From contig CAWFLT010000005.1 of the NCBI GenBank assembly GCA_963816795.1, positions 1 to 64,000 of the forward strand: a stretch of 64,000 nucleotides of DNA, read 5' to 3'. The number at the start of each line of letters is the position of its first letter. Positions within the stretch are counted from its first letter, which is position 1. The DNA comes from CAWFLT01 sp963816795 (GTDB lineage: Bacteria; Acidobacteriota; Vicinamibacteria; Vicinamibacterales; SCN-69-37). The notes beneath the pieces are model-generated. The model had not been told where the DNA came from and did no database searches. It saw nothing but the letters and a program-made list of their open reading frames with translations. This document shows, piece after piece, positions 30,548 to 42,569 of the stretch. The position numbers and the translations under genes were made by a program.

Positions 30548-31536
30548 GTGTCCGACTCCACTGCGGCCCCACCGCGGCCTCGCCCTGGGCGCGGCGCGGG
30601 TTTGGCGGCCACCATCGTCGCGTAGGCCTCGAGCACGCGGTCTTTCTGTGCCGCATCGACGATGAGGTATTTGTGCTTGCCCTCGACCGACGGCGTGAAT
30701 TGCAGGCGTCCATCCTCGAGCACGCTGATCGTGCCGGCCTCGGACAACTTGAAGTAGGTGTCGTTCGGCTTCACCGCATGCAGCATCGCGGCGAGCGCCG
30801 AGGCTGGCGCGTCGTACGGCATGGTCTTGAACGCACGGTACGCGTCACCCACGGGATGCGCCGGCGCCCAGGTCAAATCCTTCTCGATCGTGGAGCCGGA
30901 AAACGGCAGCGCCTCGCCGACCTCCGCGCCGACCACGACGATGGGCGTCGGCCATTCGGCGAAGACTTTTTTCGCCGCGGCGATGTCGCTGGTGATCGCC
31001 GCGTCGGGCTGCCCCGTCGGGAACGTCCCGGCCGTCACCACCAGCCGTTCCGCCTTGGCCGCGATCTGCGGCCGGGCGCCGTAGAGGCCGAGCAGCCGGG
31101 CGACGCCCGAGAGCGGTCCGGCGACCACGATGCGGGCGTTGCCATCGTGCTGGCCGAGCAGGTTGTTGCGAATGAGCACCGCGTTGTCGGGCGTGTCGAG
31201 CAGACGCTTGATACCGGGGGTGTAGCGCGGGCCGCCCTCGGCGGTCTTCTCCGCCAGCGGTTTGGCGAGGACCGGGGCGTCGTCGGCCGGCGGCGCGCCC
31301 TCAGGCACACCGATCAGCGGCGGCCGGGCGAAGTAGAAGCTGGAGATGACCTCGGCGAGCTGCGCGGCTTTGAGGCTCGGCCGGGAGACCGCGATCGCGA
31401 TGCTGCGCGCTTCGGCCTTCGCCGCGAAACCGCTCAGCAGCGCGATGGCGAGCACGGCATCGACGCGCTGCCCGAGATCACCCTCGAACGCGATGCCGAT
31501 TGGCGGCCGAGCCGATCCACGTCCTGCCTCTTGCAT
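30544..31536 (-). CDS. Nucleoside-hydrolase-like protein in the DUF1552/DUF1592 operon
   Basis: A 330-residue protein resembling the inosine-uridine nucleoside hydrolase fold: GQRVDAVLAIALLSGFAA near the start corresponds to the family's Asp-rich calcium loop, VLIRNNLLGQHDGNARIVVA and VTAGTFPTGQPDAAITSDIA to the later core, and PTPIVVVGAEVGEALPF to the C-terminal half. However the canonical DTDxGxDDxxA loop is weakened (FEGDLGQRVDAV), so activity on nucleosides is doubtful. The start at 31536 lacks a clear signal peptide. It lies 28 bases after the DUF1552 stop and overlaps the DUF1592 start (ATGA), so it is a true operon member. Similar to a sugar- or nucleoside-related partner in this locus type by position only. 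Confidence 0.7.
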   Translation of the reverse strand: MQEAGRGSARPPIGIAFEGDLGQRVDAVLAIALLSGFAAKAEARSIAIAVSRPSLKAAQLAEVISSFYFARPPLIGVPEGAPPADDAPVLAKPLAEKTAEGGPRYTPGIKRLLDTPDNAVLIRNNLLGQHDGNARIVVAGPLSGVARLLGLYGARPQIAAKAERLVVTAGTFPTGQPDAAITSDIAAAKKVFAEWPTPIVVVGAEVGEALPFSGSTIEKDLTWAPAHPVGDAYRAFKTMPYDAPASALAAMLHAVKPNDTYFKLSEAGTISVLEDGRLQFTPSVEGKHKYLIVDAAQKDRVLEAYATMVAAKPAPRPGRGRGGAAVESDT

Positions 31537-31564
31537 TCAGGCCCACCGCATGCCGGACGACAAA

Positions 31565-32915
31565 TCAGGACAGGCTGGCCGGGTCGAGCGGTCCAGACGA
31601 GTCGCCAAATTGTTCGGTCGGCACGCCCATCCGATCCATCAGCGTGAGATGGAAGTTGGCCATCGGCGTTTCCCGGCGGATAGATCACGCGACGGCCGGG
31701 CTTGAAGACGCCGCCGCCGCGTCCGAGGAGCAGCGTCGGCAGGTCTTCGTGCAGATGGCGGTTGCCGTCCGAGAGGCCGGCGCCGTAGACGATCATCGAG
31801 TTGTCGAGCAGGTTCGAATCGCCTTCCTTCGACGCCTTCAGCTTGTGCAGGAAGCCGGCGAGCTGCTTCGTGTGGTACTCGTTGATCTGCGTCACCTTTT
31901 CCATCAGGTCGGGCTTGCCCTGATGGTGCGTGCACGGATGGTGACCGTCGGCGATGCCAATCTCGCGATACGCGCGGCTCGTGCCTTCGCGCGTCATCAT
32001 GAACGTGATCATCCGCGTCAGATCGGCCTGGAACGCGATGACCATCATGTCGCTCATCAGCTTGAAGTGCTCGGCGAAGTCGGGCGGGACGCCGTACGGC
32101 TTTTCGATTCCCGGATCGATGCGGACGCTTTCCTGCTCGGCCCTGACGAGCTGCCGTTCGACTTCGCGAATCGAATCGAGATACTCCTCGAGCTTGCGCC
32201 GATCGGTCGGGCCGAGCGACGACTGGAGTTTCTGCGTATCGGTGGTCACGAAGTCGAGAATGCTGCGGCGATAGCGCGCCTGACGCTCGGTCTGCTCGGG
32301 ACTGAGCACGACGCCGGTGCCGAACAGCCGCTCGAAGAGGACGCGCGGATCGAGCACGGGCGGCAGCGGCTGCGTCTCGCTGCGCCACGCCAGGTTGTTG
32401 GTGTAGGCGCAGGAGTAGCCGGAGTCGCAATCGCCGGCCTGGCGGGCGTCGTCCATGCCGAGCTCGAGCGACGCGAACCGCGTTTCGTGGCCGATCTTGT
32501 TGGCGATGATCTGGTCGCAGGAGATGCTCGCCTTGATGTCGACGGTCGTCTTCTTGACCTGGATGCCGGTGAGGTAGGAACCCGAGCACCGGCCGTGGTC
32601 GCCCGCGCCGTCGAGCAGCGCGCGGCCGCTGTTGTGCGTCAGGTTGCCGAGCTGAATCATGTCGCCGCGGAAGTCCTCGAGCGGCTTGAGGATGCGCGGA
32701 AACTCGCCCACCAGCGCGCCCTCTTTGGCGATGTTCCAGTTCCTCATGTCGATGCCGTTCGGCACGTACATGAAGGCCAGACGCGTCGGCCCCTTGAGGG
32801 CCCTGGCGGGCGCGGCCATGGCCGGCACCATCGAATCGAGGAACGGCAGAGCGACGGCGGCGCCGACGCCTTTCAGGAACGTGCGACGCGGAAGCGACTT
32901 GCCGGTGATATACAT
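31565..32915 (-). CDS. DUF1552-family exported protein, one frameshift
   Basis: About 450 residues. Tat-like signal (LPRRTFLKGVGAAVALPFLD), then RLAFMYVPNGIDMRNW, GDMIQLGNLTHNSGRALLD, DGAGDHGRCSGSYLTG, RKLEEYLDSIREVERQL and DGHHPCTHHQGKPDLMEK, all family-typical; DGNRHLHEDLPTLLLGRGGG precedes the end. A single shift near 31672 joins to the expected C-terminus FHLTLMDRMGVPTEQFGD and the TGA at 31565. ATG at 32915 follows a GGTGGGG site. First gene of an operon with the nucleoside-hydrolase-like and DUF1592 genes. In the other set (4640-9272) the order is DUF1592 then DUF1552. Confidence 0.88.
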
Positions 32916-33042
32916 CGGCCCCCCACCTGGTGGAAACGGTTCCATTTATCTTACCCTGCCGGAGGGCCGTCCGGGGAGGGGCCCGCGAAAAAATGGCCCC
33001 GCCCGTGTCAGGGGCCGACCGGCGCCGCTCATCGCGACAAAA

Positions 33043-33060
33043 GTCCGCGAAAACGCGGAC
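33043..33060. terminator. Perfect short hairpin
   Basis: GTCCGCG (33043-33049), loop AAAA, CGCGGAC (33054-33060). It lies between the end of the glucan synthase gene and the start of the DUF1552 operon, both on the minus strand, so it could terminate the former. The rest of 32916-33164 holds a GC-rich leader and the repeat at 33085-33157. Confidence 0.45.
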
Positions 33061-33084
33061 AAAGCTGGCCCCCGGGCAGGGCAG

Positions 33085-33157
33085 TACGTAGGGCGGGCCG
33101 GGTTGGGGCCCGCCAACTGCACGCGGATTGCAGCCCAATCCGGCGCTACGCGTTTGG
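33085..33157. repeat. Gene-end hairpin repeat (GTAGCGC family)
   Basis: CGTAGGGCGGGCCGGGTTGGG at the left is matched by the inverse-type CCCAATCCGGCGCTACG at the right, with a small GCGGATTGCAGC loop region. It lies immediately past the glucan synthase stop. Third member of the family seen at 4562-4619 and 17866-17932. Confidence 0.6.
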
Positions 33158-33164
33158 AAATGAC

Positions 33165-36100
33165 CTACACACCGAGCACGATGCCGACGTCGTGGACCTG
33201 GCCATCGTCAACCAGTCCCATCGCCCGGTGGTCGACCAGCACGCCGTCGAGCGTCGCCCGGATCACGCCGCGGCAGCGCCGCTCGGGATTGGTCACGTGG
33301 ATGCGGTATCGGGTCTCGCCCACGCGCCAGGTCATCTGGTACTCGGGCCAGGCCGACGGGATGCAGGGATCGACGGCAAACGTCGCACCCGGTGCGGCGC
33401 AACCCGAGCAAGCTCTCGATGGCGGCGCGATACATCCACGCGGCTGATCCGGTGTACCAGCTCCACCCTCCGCGTCCGCGGTGGTCCGGATGGCTGTAGA
33501 CGTCGCCGGCCATCACATACGGCTCGAGCCGGTAACGCGCGGCGTCGCTGGCCTTGTCGGGCGTGGTTCACCGGGTTGAGCATGTGGAAGACCTCGGCGG
33601 CTTCGTCGCCGTTGCCCAGACGCGCGAGCGCCATGACGATCCAGGCCGCCGCATGCGTGTACTGCCCGCCGTTCTCGCGAACGCCCGGTGCATATCCTTT
33701 GATGTAGCCCGGATTCTGCTCGGACGACTCGAACGGCGGATGGAGCAACAGCAGAAGACGAGACCCGCGCGCCAGCAGAAACGTGCGGACGGCGTCCATC
33801 GCCCGGTCCGCAAACCTCAGCGGCACGGCGCCCGAGAGGACCGCCCACGACTGCGCGATCGAATCGATCCGGCACTCGTCGTTCTGCGCTGATCCAAGCG
33901 GCGAGCCGTCATCGTAGTAGCCGCGACGGTACCACTCGCCGTCCCAGGTCCGAGCCAGCGCTTCGGCAAGCCGCAGCGTCTCCTGCCGGTACCGATCGGC
34001 ACGGAGCCGATCGTCGCGGGCATCGCAGATCGGCGCGAACGCCGTGAGGACGGTATGAATGAAGAAGCCGAGCCACGTGCTCTCTCCCAGCCCCTTCGCG
34101 CCGACCAGGTTCATCCCGTCATTCCAGTCACCGCTGCCCATCAGCGGCAGTCCGTGGCTGCCCACGGTCAGGCCCTTGTCGATCGCGCGGACGCAATGCT
34201 CGAACAGCGATCCTTCCTCGACAGCGACGACAGGCTGTCCGAAGGCGCTCTGTTGTCCAGGCTCGAGCGGCGGCGCGCTGAGAAACGGAATCCGCTCGTC
34301 GAGCACCGCAGTGTCGCCCGTCGTCGTCACGTACTCCGCGACCACGAACGGGAGCCACAGCAAATCATCGGAACAGCGCGACCGCAGCCCGCGGCCGCTC
34401 GACTCATGCCACCAGTGCTGGACGTCACCTTCCTCAAACTGCCGGCCAGCGGCGCGGAGGATATGCGCGCGCGTCAAGTCGGGTCGCGCCGACGTCAGCG
34501 CCATGCACGTCCTGGAGCTGGTCGCGGAATCCGAAGGCGCCGCCCGGCTGGTAGTAGCCGCTGCGTGCCCAGAGCCGGCAGGAGACATCCTGATAGATCA
34601 GCCAGCGGTTGACGAGCACATCGAAGGAATCGTCCGGAGTATGGACCTCGATCGCGCCGAGCGTCCGGTCCCAGTCGGCTTCGACTCTCGTCAGCGCGGC
34701 CCGAGCTTGCTCCACCGTGCCATGCCTCGCGATCAGTTCGCGGGCGTGCTCTTCGTCGCGGCCCTGGCCGAGCACCAGGACGACGTGGTGTGCGGCACCG
34801 GGCTCGAGCTCGACTTCGACGTGCAACGCCGCGCACGGATCCAATCCCGCACCGAAGTGCGCCGTCAGGCTCTGCACCCGCAGGCCGGCCGGATTCGACA
34901 GGGCGCCGTTGCGCCCGATGAAGCCTCTGCGATCGCCGCTCGCGGATCGAAGAGGATCGCTCAGATGCGCGAACGCGATCCGGCTGCCAAATTCGGCGTT
35001 GTACGGATTGGTGGCGAAGACGCCGCCGGTCACGTCGTCCAGGCGCGTCACGACGTGGGCGCCCTGGTTCTCGTTTGGCGGGCCGAGGACCCAGTCGTTG
35101 TAGCTCACGAGGCTGAGGCGTCTCTTGCTCCCGCTCGTGTTGACCACGGTCAGGCACGAAAACTTCACCGGATCCACGGTGTCGACGAAGATCGCGAGAT
35201 CGTGCGCCAGGCCACGATGGACGCGCGAGAATCGCGTCACGCCTGCGGCGTGGCGGACCACGGTGCGGCCGCTCGATGCCGTACGCGGCACAGGGCCTGG
35301 CGTCGGCGACCAGAACTCCCCCGAATCGTCATCGCGAACAAACCACGCCTCCGAGGTCGGATCGATCACGGGGTCGTTGGCGAATGAAGTCAGCCGGTTT
35401 TCGCGGCTGTTTTCCGACCACGTGTGCGACGAACCCGACGCCGTCACGATCGTCCCGAAGCCAGGGTTGGCCAGGACGTTGGCCCACGGCGCCGGTGTTT
35501 CGCGGTCGCCCTCCAGGACAATGACGTACTCACGCCCGTCGTTCGCGAAACCGTCAACGCCGTTGCCGAGCGCGAGCGGCGGCACGGCAACCGGCTCGTC
35601 AACCGGCACTGGCGCCGGCTCAGTCTGGACCGCGCCTATCGGCGGCGAACCTGCGGACGCGCCGGGCGTCGTGAGCGTGGGCGGACGCGTCACATCCGCG
35701 TAGGGCCGGTCGAGCTGAGCACGCAGTCCGCCACGATCGCTGCTCAGGACCGCCCGCGCGATGGCCTCGAACAGCGTGCGCTCGGCGGCCGTGAGCTCGT
35801 CGCCGCGCAGCAGGTAGGCGCCGCCGGGGCGCTGCCGCCATTCACGCCACGGACCCGAGTCGAGCAGGCCGGTGAGCTGCGTGTGGAGATCGGCCAGGTA
35901 TCCGGCGGGCTCGTCGTTGAGGATGACGACGTCGGCTCGCAGGCCCTTGAGCCGCCAGTACTCCGACGCCTGCAGGACTTCCCGCACCAGTGGCACCGCC
36001 TCGGCCCCCCGCGCGTGCACGAGGAGGATCGGCAGATCGCCCGAGACGCTGAGCCGCCAGAGACCGGGCTGACCGAGCTGGTTTCGAGCGGACGCGTCGC

Positions 36101-39100
36101 CCTCCGCCCGCAGCGACCCGTCGGAAAAGATCACCCGCGAGGCCAGCCGCTCGAACAGCAGCGCGTCGTCGCTCGAAATGGCGAGGTGGTGCAAGGCGCT
36201 CTGGACGTGCACGAGCGAGAGCGCGAAGGCGCGCATGGCGGCGCTCGGGTCGCGATACTTCTGCGCCAGTCCCTGTGCCGCTTCGCGATCGCCCGCCATG
36301 CCCGTCGCGAACGAGAGGCGGACGGCGGCTCCCGGGGCGAGCCGGATGCGCTGGCGCAGGCTGAAGATGGGGTCGAGCACGACTCCGGCGGTGGCCGAGA
36401 GGCCACGGCCGTCGATCGCGACCGGCGCCCGCCAGTCGCGGCCGCGTCCGAGAAATCTCGCGCGGTCGGTTTCCCATTCGATCGGTCCCTGTGTCCGGCC
36501 TTCGAGGCTCAACACGTGCAGCGCCCAGAGTGCAGGATCGCCGGGATTTCTCGGCCTTCTGTGGCAGAGCAACGCCGAACTGGCGGGGAGGAACTCCGTT
36601 TCGACGAACAGCTTGCCAAAGGCGGGATGCGCCAGGTCGGCGGCCGGCTCGGCGAGCGCGATCTCGACGTAGCTGGTGATGTCGAGATCGCGCATCCGCG
36701 ATCCCTCGTTCGTGATCGACAACCGCCGCACTTCGACGTCGTCCTCAGTCGAGACCGCGATGTCGAGCTGGGTGACGAGGGTGCCGTCGCGGCGCCGGAT
36801 CGTGGCCCGATCGGGACGGAAGGTGACGAGGTATTCGTCCGGCTCAGCGGCGGTCGGATGATACGCCGCCGACCACACGTCGCCGCTCCAGACGTCGCGC
36901 AGGTAGATGCCGACGCTTCCGGGATCCGTGGTGGCGTCGCGGCGGGTTCGCGTCACCGCAATTTGATCGTGGAACAGGCTGCCACCGCCGGCGTTGGAGA
37001 TGACAGAGATCAGGCGGCCGTTCGAGAGCGCTTGCGAGTGCGGAAAGACCGTGTGCGGCGTGCGGTAGCGGCGCATCGGCAATGGCGGCGGCATCGTCAC
37101 CTGCACGTCGTCGGCGGGCAGGACCCGCTCGGTCGGCACTTCGCGCGGCTGCCGTTCCTGGAGCAGCAGTTCGGTGGCCTGGACGCGCGGGTCGGCGTGA
37201 AACCGCGCGACCATGCGGTCGCTGAGCAGCGCGTTGGCCAGCGCCACCAGCGTCATGCCCTGGTGATGCGCCATGTAGGTGCGGACGACAATTGGCGCGG
37301 TGACTTCGACCGGCCCGCCGCTGGCTTGCGTGCGATCGGTGTAGTCGATGGCATCGAAGAAGCCGTAGTCGCCCGCGAGCCCAAGCGCGGCGAGGTGGCG
37401 CAGATTCTTCGCGCTCGCCGTCGGGACCAGTGGCGCGGCAAGCGCCGAGGCGTACGGAGCGATCACCAGTTCATCGCCCAGTCCCCGCTTGAGACCCAGT
37501 CCAGGCACGCCGAAGGCTTTGTACTGATAGGTCCCGTGGCGATCGACGGCGCTGTACGCCGATTCGGAGATACCCCACGGGGCGTCCGCCTCGCCGCGTA
37601 GTCGATGTGGCGCTGGACGGCGAGGCGGCACGACTGATCCAGCAGGGTGCCGGAGAACGTGCGCGTCAGCAGCAGGGGCATCAGGTACTCGAACAGCGTG
37701 CCCGTCCACGACAGCAGCGCCGGCTCGCCCTGCACCGCGGTGACGGTACGACCGAGATGAAACCAGTGCGACTCCGGAACATCGCCCTTGGCGATGGCGA
37801 GGAAGCTCGCCAACCGCGCTTCGGACGCGAGCAGATCGTAGCGCGAGGCGTCGAGCCGGCCGGCCGCGTCGGCGTCAACGGGACGATAGCCGATCGCGAA
37901 CAGTTGACGGCGCTTGTCATAGAGAGGTTTGAAGTCCATGGCGTCGAACAGCGCGATGGCCCGGCGCGCCAGATCGCGGAGCCGCGTCGCGGTCGCCTCG
38001 GAGGTGGTCTCGAGCCCGGCGAATCGCGGCAGCGCTGCCGCCAGCGTGACGAGCGCGCCGGCCAGATTGCCGCTGTCCACGGTGGAGATGTAACGCGGCA
38101 GGAGCGGCAGGAGCGTCACCGTGTCGTACCAGTTGAGCAGGTGTCCCGCGGAGCGCTCGAGACGCTCGACCGTCGTCAGCGTCGCGTCAATCCTCTCGAC
38201 CAGCTCGTCGAGCTCGATGAAACCCAGATCGTTCGCGGAGACGGCGGCCAGCAGGCTCATCGCGATGTTGGTCGGCGACGTGCGGTGCGCCACGCGCGGG
38301 TCGGGCGTCATCTGGACATTGTCGGGCGGCAGCGCGTGGTCGCCGGGTCCGGCGAAGACCTCGAAATAGCGCCAGGTCCTGCGCGCCGCCGCCAGCAGAA
38401 ACGCGCGGTCGTCGGCATCGAGCACATCACGCCGCGACCGCACCGGCCGGCTGAGCAAGAACGCGATCGCGGGCGCCGCCGCCCACGCGCCGGCCACCGA
38501 CAATGCCGCTGGAAGCGCTCGCGGATTGATCAGCGCCACCGCGGTCACGGCTCCGGCCGCGACGAGCGGACTGGCCATCATCCGCCTCGCGAACGCGCCG
38601 AGACGAGGCGGCCCGCTACGGCGTGCGGCCGCCGCCGCCGTCTCCCACTCGAGCAGACGCTCGTGCGTGAAGCCGACACGGACGAGCGTCACGACGATCG
38701 CGTGCAGGCGGTCCCGGGCATCGCTGGCGAGAAAGACCACCTGCAACGCCGCGCGGGCCGCCGCCAGACGGACCTCCTCGAGCGCGGCACGCCAGCGCGC
38801 CGCGTGCCAGACCGAGGCCAGCAGCGCGCGCACCTGGTCGGCGACGGGAAACCACACCGGCGCGAGCGTGGCTGCGGTCCAGGCCCACGCCGAACCGGGC
38901 AGCCAGAGCCACCCGGCCAGCAACAACGCGACCATGGCCGGCGCGCTCAAGCTGCGCCGCAGGTTGTCGAAGATCTTCCACCGCGCGATCAGCGGCAGGT
39001 CGTTGCGCCGCCAGCCGGCGCGGGTGGGAACGACTGGCAGCAGCCAGAACAGAATCTGCCAGTCGCCGCGTACCCAGCGGTGTTGCCGTCTGGCGTGCGC

Positions 39101-41317
39101 GAGCACGCTCGACGGATAGTCGTCGACGACTTCGACATCGGTCACCAGGGCGGCCCGGGCGTAGAGCCCCTCGAACAGATCGTGGGAGAGCAGCGTGTTG
39201 TCAGGCACGCGGCCGCGCAGCGACGCCACGAAGGCGTCGACGTCGTACAGGCCCTTGCCCGTGAAGATGCCCTCGTCGAACAGATCTTGATAGGTGTCGG
39301 ACACGGCGGTCGTGTACGGATCCACGCCGGTGTGTCCGGCGTACAGCCGGGCGAACAGCGATCCGGCCGCGCTCGTCAGCGTGACGCTCACGCGCGGCTG
39401 CAGGATGGCGTAGCCCTCGGTGACGCGTCCGCTGCGCGCGTCGATCGCCGGCTGGTTCAGCGGATGGGAGATGATCGCGATCAGCGACTTGGCGACGTCG
39501 CGCGGCAGTCGCGTGTCGGTGTCGAGCGTGATGCAGTACCGCACGTGAGGCAGCACGCTCAGGTCGCCGATCTGGGTGACGAACGTGGTGTCGGTCGCGC
39601 CGCGCAGCAGGCGATTGAATTCGTCGATCTTGCCGCGCTTGCGCTCCCAGCCCATCCAGACCCGCTCGCGGGGATTCCACCGGCGCGCGCGATGGAACAG
39701 AAAGAAGCGATCGGCCTGGCCCGGAGCGAATCGAAGATTGAGGTCGAGAATGCCTTCGCTGGCGGCCGACAGAATCGATCCGTCCTCCTCGCGCACCGGC
39801 GGTCGGCGCATCGACGAAATCACCGAGGATCGCGAAGTGGATGTGCGGATCCCGGTTGCCTTGCGCGAGCACTTCCAGGTGCTCGAGCAACTCCGCAACG
39901 CCCTCCACGCTGGCGAGCAGCGTCGGCACGACGACCATCGTCCGCGCACTCTCCGGCACACCGTCTATGAGGTCGAGACGAAGCAGCCGGCGCGGACCAA
40001 CCCGCCAGGCGATCAGCCGCTGGACGATCGCGATGGCGAGGTCCAGGGCCGGCAGGACCAGCAGGGCGAGCACGACGAGGAGCGGCACGGCCGAATCCTC
40101 GAGTCGCGAGGCCCGCAGGACAAGCGCGACGAGCCCGGCGGTGACACCAGCGACGGCGCCGAGATACAGCAGGGTCGGATGCCTGAGCGCAAACCGCCGG
40201 ATGCGGCGCCCAAACGGGGGCCGATAGCCGACGTCGGTCTCGAGCTCAGGGCGTCCGCGCCCGACCAGGTGATAGCCGACGTGCGCAGCGCGATCGCCGA
40301 TCGTTCCACGCGCCGCCGCCTGCCGCGCGCTCTCGACGGCGAGCAACGCCAGGTGCACCTGCGCTTCCCCGGTGGACGCGGCGATCTGTTCGACCGCATG
40401 GCGCAGGTCGTCGCGGCTGAGAAAGTCCATCCGCGCATAGACGCCGGCAGGGTCGCGCCGGAGGGCCTGCTCGACCAGGCTGACGCGCTCGACGAACTCC
40501 CGCCAGTCGATCTCCGAGCAGAGCCGCAGGCTGCTGACGGCGTTGGCGACCGACACCTGCGTCATCCCCTGTCGCTGATGCTCGCTCCGCACGGCCTGTT
40601 CGGCCGTCATGCCCCGCGCCTCGAGATCGGCGTCCACGACGCGCCGGAGCGACGCGGCAGGCAGGCCGTACTCCCGCGTCCGCAGGAGCAACTGGACAAT
40701 CGCCGCCAGCTCCAGCCCGGCGGGCCAGTGGGCCGGCCCGCCGCTCTCGGCCTCGCGCAGATACTCGTCGGCGATGGCGCGGGCGTGACGGGATCGCAGG
40801 ATCTCGTCGGCCAGCCGGCGCAGGTTCTCGACGAGCACGAGGGTGAGCATGCTCGGCCACGCCCACAACTCGCCCAGGGTCAGCGGCGAGATGCGCTGGT
40901 ACTGGTTCAGGAACGTCTCGAGCCGCGGCCGATCGAGCCGGCTGTCGCCATGGCGGACGAGCTCGACGGCCATGGCGTAGATGCGCGCGCGTCCGGCATG
41001 TTCGCGGGACGCCAGCCGCGGCAGTTGCCGATAGTAGAGGCTCGGCAGGTTCCGCCGCGCGTCGGCGATCTGCGCGCTGATCAGATGGAAGTTGTCGAGG
41101 AGCCACTCCGACGCCGAGGTCAGAAACCGGCCGGCGCGGACGTCACCCGCGAGCGTCTGGTAGGCCGCCCTCAGGACGCGGGCGTTGTCGTCGAACCGCG
41201 GCAACACCCGGCTGGCCCGCGCGCGCGGATCGATCGTGAAGCGGGCGGCGAGCGCGGCGGCGCGATCCTCCAGCCGTTCCGCCCCGAGCTGATCGTCGCG
41301 GAAGGGAGCTCGATCAT
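33165..41317 (-). CDS. ndvB: Cyclic beta-1,2-glucan synthase (NdvB-like), frameshifted
   Basis: Giant inner-membrane enzyme, about 2,700 residues, making cyclic beta-1,2-glucan for the periplasm. Order: N-terminal region with NFHLISAQIADARRNLPSLY; membrane spans; GT84 glycosyltransferase core with CITLDTDTRLPRD (near 600) and QHRWVRGDWQ (near 743); more spans; glycoamylase-like domain (LLSWTGTLFEYLMPLLL, GISESAYSAVDRHGTYQYKA); carbohydrate-binding and GH94-type phosphorylase region with the catalytic-Asp motif SGDWNDGMNLVG (near 2400) and GYIKGYAPGVRENGGQYTHA. Chain-length control by the GH94 part and cyclisation by the GT84 part are family knowledge. Shifts near 41305, 39815, 37580, 34490, 33560 and 33400. 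Start ATG at 41317 inferred across the first shift. The Crp-family gene lies 37 bases upstream. Confidence 0.9.
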
Positions 41318-41354
41318 GTGCGCCTGCTGCGGGTGGCAGCGGTCGACCGCCAGC

Positions 41355-42020
41355 TCAATCGTGCAGGACGACGCTGAGGAGCGATTTCTTGATCGTGATG
41401 TCGCCGTCGTACTCGATGAATCCGAGCCGGCGGAACTTGTTCATGAAGAAGTTCACACGCGATCGGGTCGTGCCCACGATCTCGGCGAGCACCTCCTGGG
41501 ACACGCCGGGGATGCTCTGGACCGGCGCGTCGTCCTTGCCGTAGCGCGCGAGGAGCAGGAGCGCCCGCGCCAGTCGTTTCTCGCTGGAATTGAACAGCTG
41601 ATCGACCAGATCCTGTTCGATCCGGATGTTGCGGCCGAGGACGTGCGCGAGGAAGCGATCCGAGAGCGCCGGCTCGTCGTGCAGCAGCCGCACCATCTCG
41701 GGCTTTTCGATCACCAGTACGGTGCTGGGCGCGCTCGTCGTGGCCGACCCCATGCGCACGGTCTGGCCGGCGAGACAGCCCTCGCCGAAGAAGTCGCCCT
41801 TGCCGAGCATGCCGATGACGGCTTCGCGGCCGGTCTTCGACAGCACCGACAACCTGATGGTGCCATCCTGGATGTAGAACACATCGGCGGCCGCATCGCC
41901 TTGCGAGAAGATCACGCGGCGGGCAGGATAGGTGACGATCGTGCGCTTCAGGCCGGCCGACTCGAGGAATTCTTCCGGGTTGAAGCGCCGCGTGGGCGGC
42001 CGGCGCGTTTTCTTGCTCAT
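41355..42020 (-). CDS. Crp/Fnr-family transcriptional regulator
   Basis: A 221-residue cytosolic regulator. Residues 20-130 form a cyclic-nucleotide-binding beta roll (ARRVIFSQGDAAADVFYIQD, GTIRLSVLSKTGREAVIGML, GDFFGEGCLAGQ, with the GEGC position replacing the usual cAMP-binding GE..L), then a dimer helix, then an Fnr-type winged helix (VSQEVLAEIVGTTRSRVNFF, MNKFRRLGFIEYDG). No N-terminal cysteine cluster is present, so it is not an Fnr oxygen sensor. ATG at 42020 chosen over an upstream one because the extra ten residues are just Arg-rich. Placed directly before the glucan synthase in the same direction, so it may control osmoadaptive glucan production; that is inference. Confidence 0.9.
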   Translation of the reverse strand: MSKKTRRPPTRRFNPEEFLESAGLKRTIVTYPARRVIFSQGDAAADVFYIQDGTIRLSVLSKTGREAVIGMLGKGDFFGEGCLAGQTVRMGSATTSAPSTVLVIEKPEMVRLLHDEPALSDRFLAHVLGRNIRIEQDLVDQLFNSSEKRLARALLLLARYGKDDAPVQSIPGVSQEVLAEIVGTTRSRVNFFMNKFRRLGFIEYDGDITIKKSLLSVVLHD

Positions 42021-42128
42021 TCTGCGTCGCTGGTCCCGTAATCTTTTCACCTGCGGTGGACCTTGGCAAGGCCGTTTGGGCAGAGCTGCCCGAGACCGGC
42101 AGCCCGCGGCGCGGGGCCGCCGCCGAAT

Positions 42129-42423
42129 TCACATCGAGACGCGCTCGAAGGTGACGATGCGGGCCGACAGGTTCGGGACCGCCGTTCGCTTCGCTTGAAT
42201 CCACGCCTCAGCCATGGACCCTGCGGCGTCGCCTGCGCCGGCATCAGTCCACCAGGTCGCGCTCCCACGAGCGGCCTCGGGCAGGGGGGCTCCCGAGCAG
42301 GTCTTCGATCTGGTCGAAGGTCAGGACCACCGTGTGCGCGTAGCGGTCCCGCAGGTACTTGTGGAAGACCCGGAAATCGGACCCGTCGGCCGCCCGTCCG
42401 CGACTCGACGTCGTTTGGTCCAT
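42129..42423 (-). CDS. Small conserved protein (DUF7662-like), frameshifted
   Basis: About 97 residues beginning MDQTTSSRGRAADGSDF. The pattern FHKYLRDRY, LTFDQIEDLLGSPLPEAARG, ATWW, AEAWIQAKRTAVPNL and IVTFERV matches a widespread small bacterial domain with conserved LTFxxIExLLGxPLP and a WW pair; its function is unknown, often DNA-associated by context. One extra base in a run of C near 42282 splits it: the uncorrected frame stops early. Not detectable as a single long frame. Divergent promoter space to the right contains the palindromic repeat. Confidence 0.6.
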
Positions 42424-42569
42424 CGAGGAACTGTACCTCGGGAGGCCCGCCGGCGACTGTGCTCGATTGCACAGGTCCCCCGATCGGCGTTGCCGCCGCG
42501 CCTCGCGCGTCGATCTGCAGATCGCATTGCGATCGCTCTAAGCAGGCTGCTGAGAAACGCAGCCCTGTC

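Noticed and set aside
35424..42041. Three long plus-strand open frames (700-820 codons)
   Set aside because: All are antisense to the cyclic glucan synthase coding frames, which contain the family motifs; the plus frames show only low-complexity Arg/Gly/His-rich sequence.
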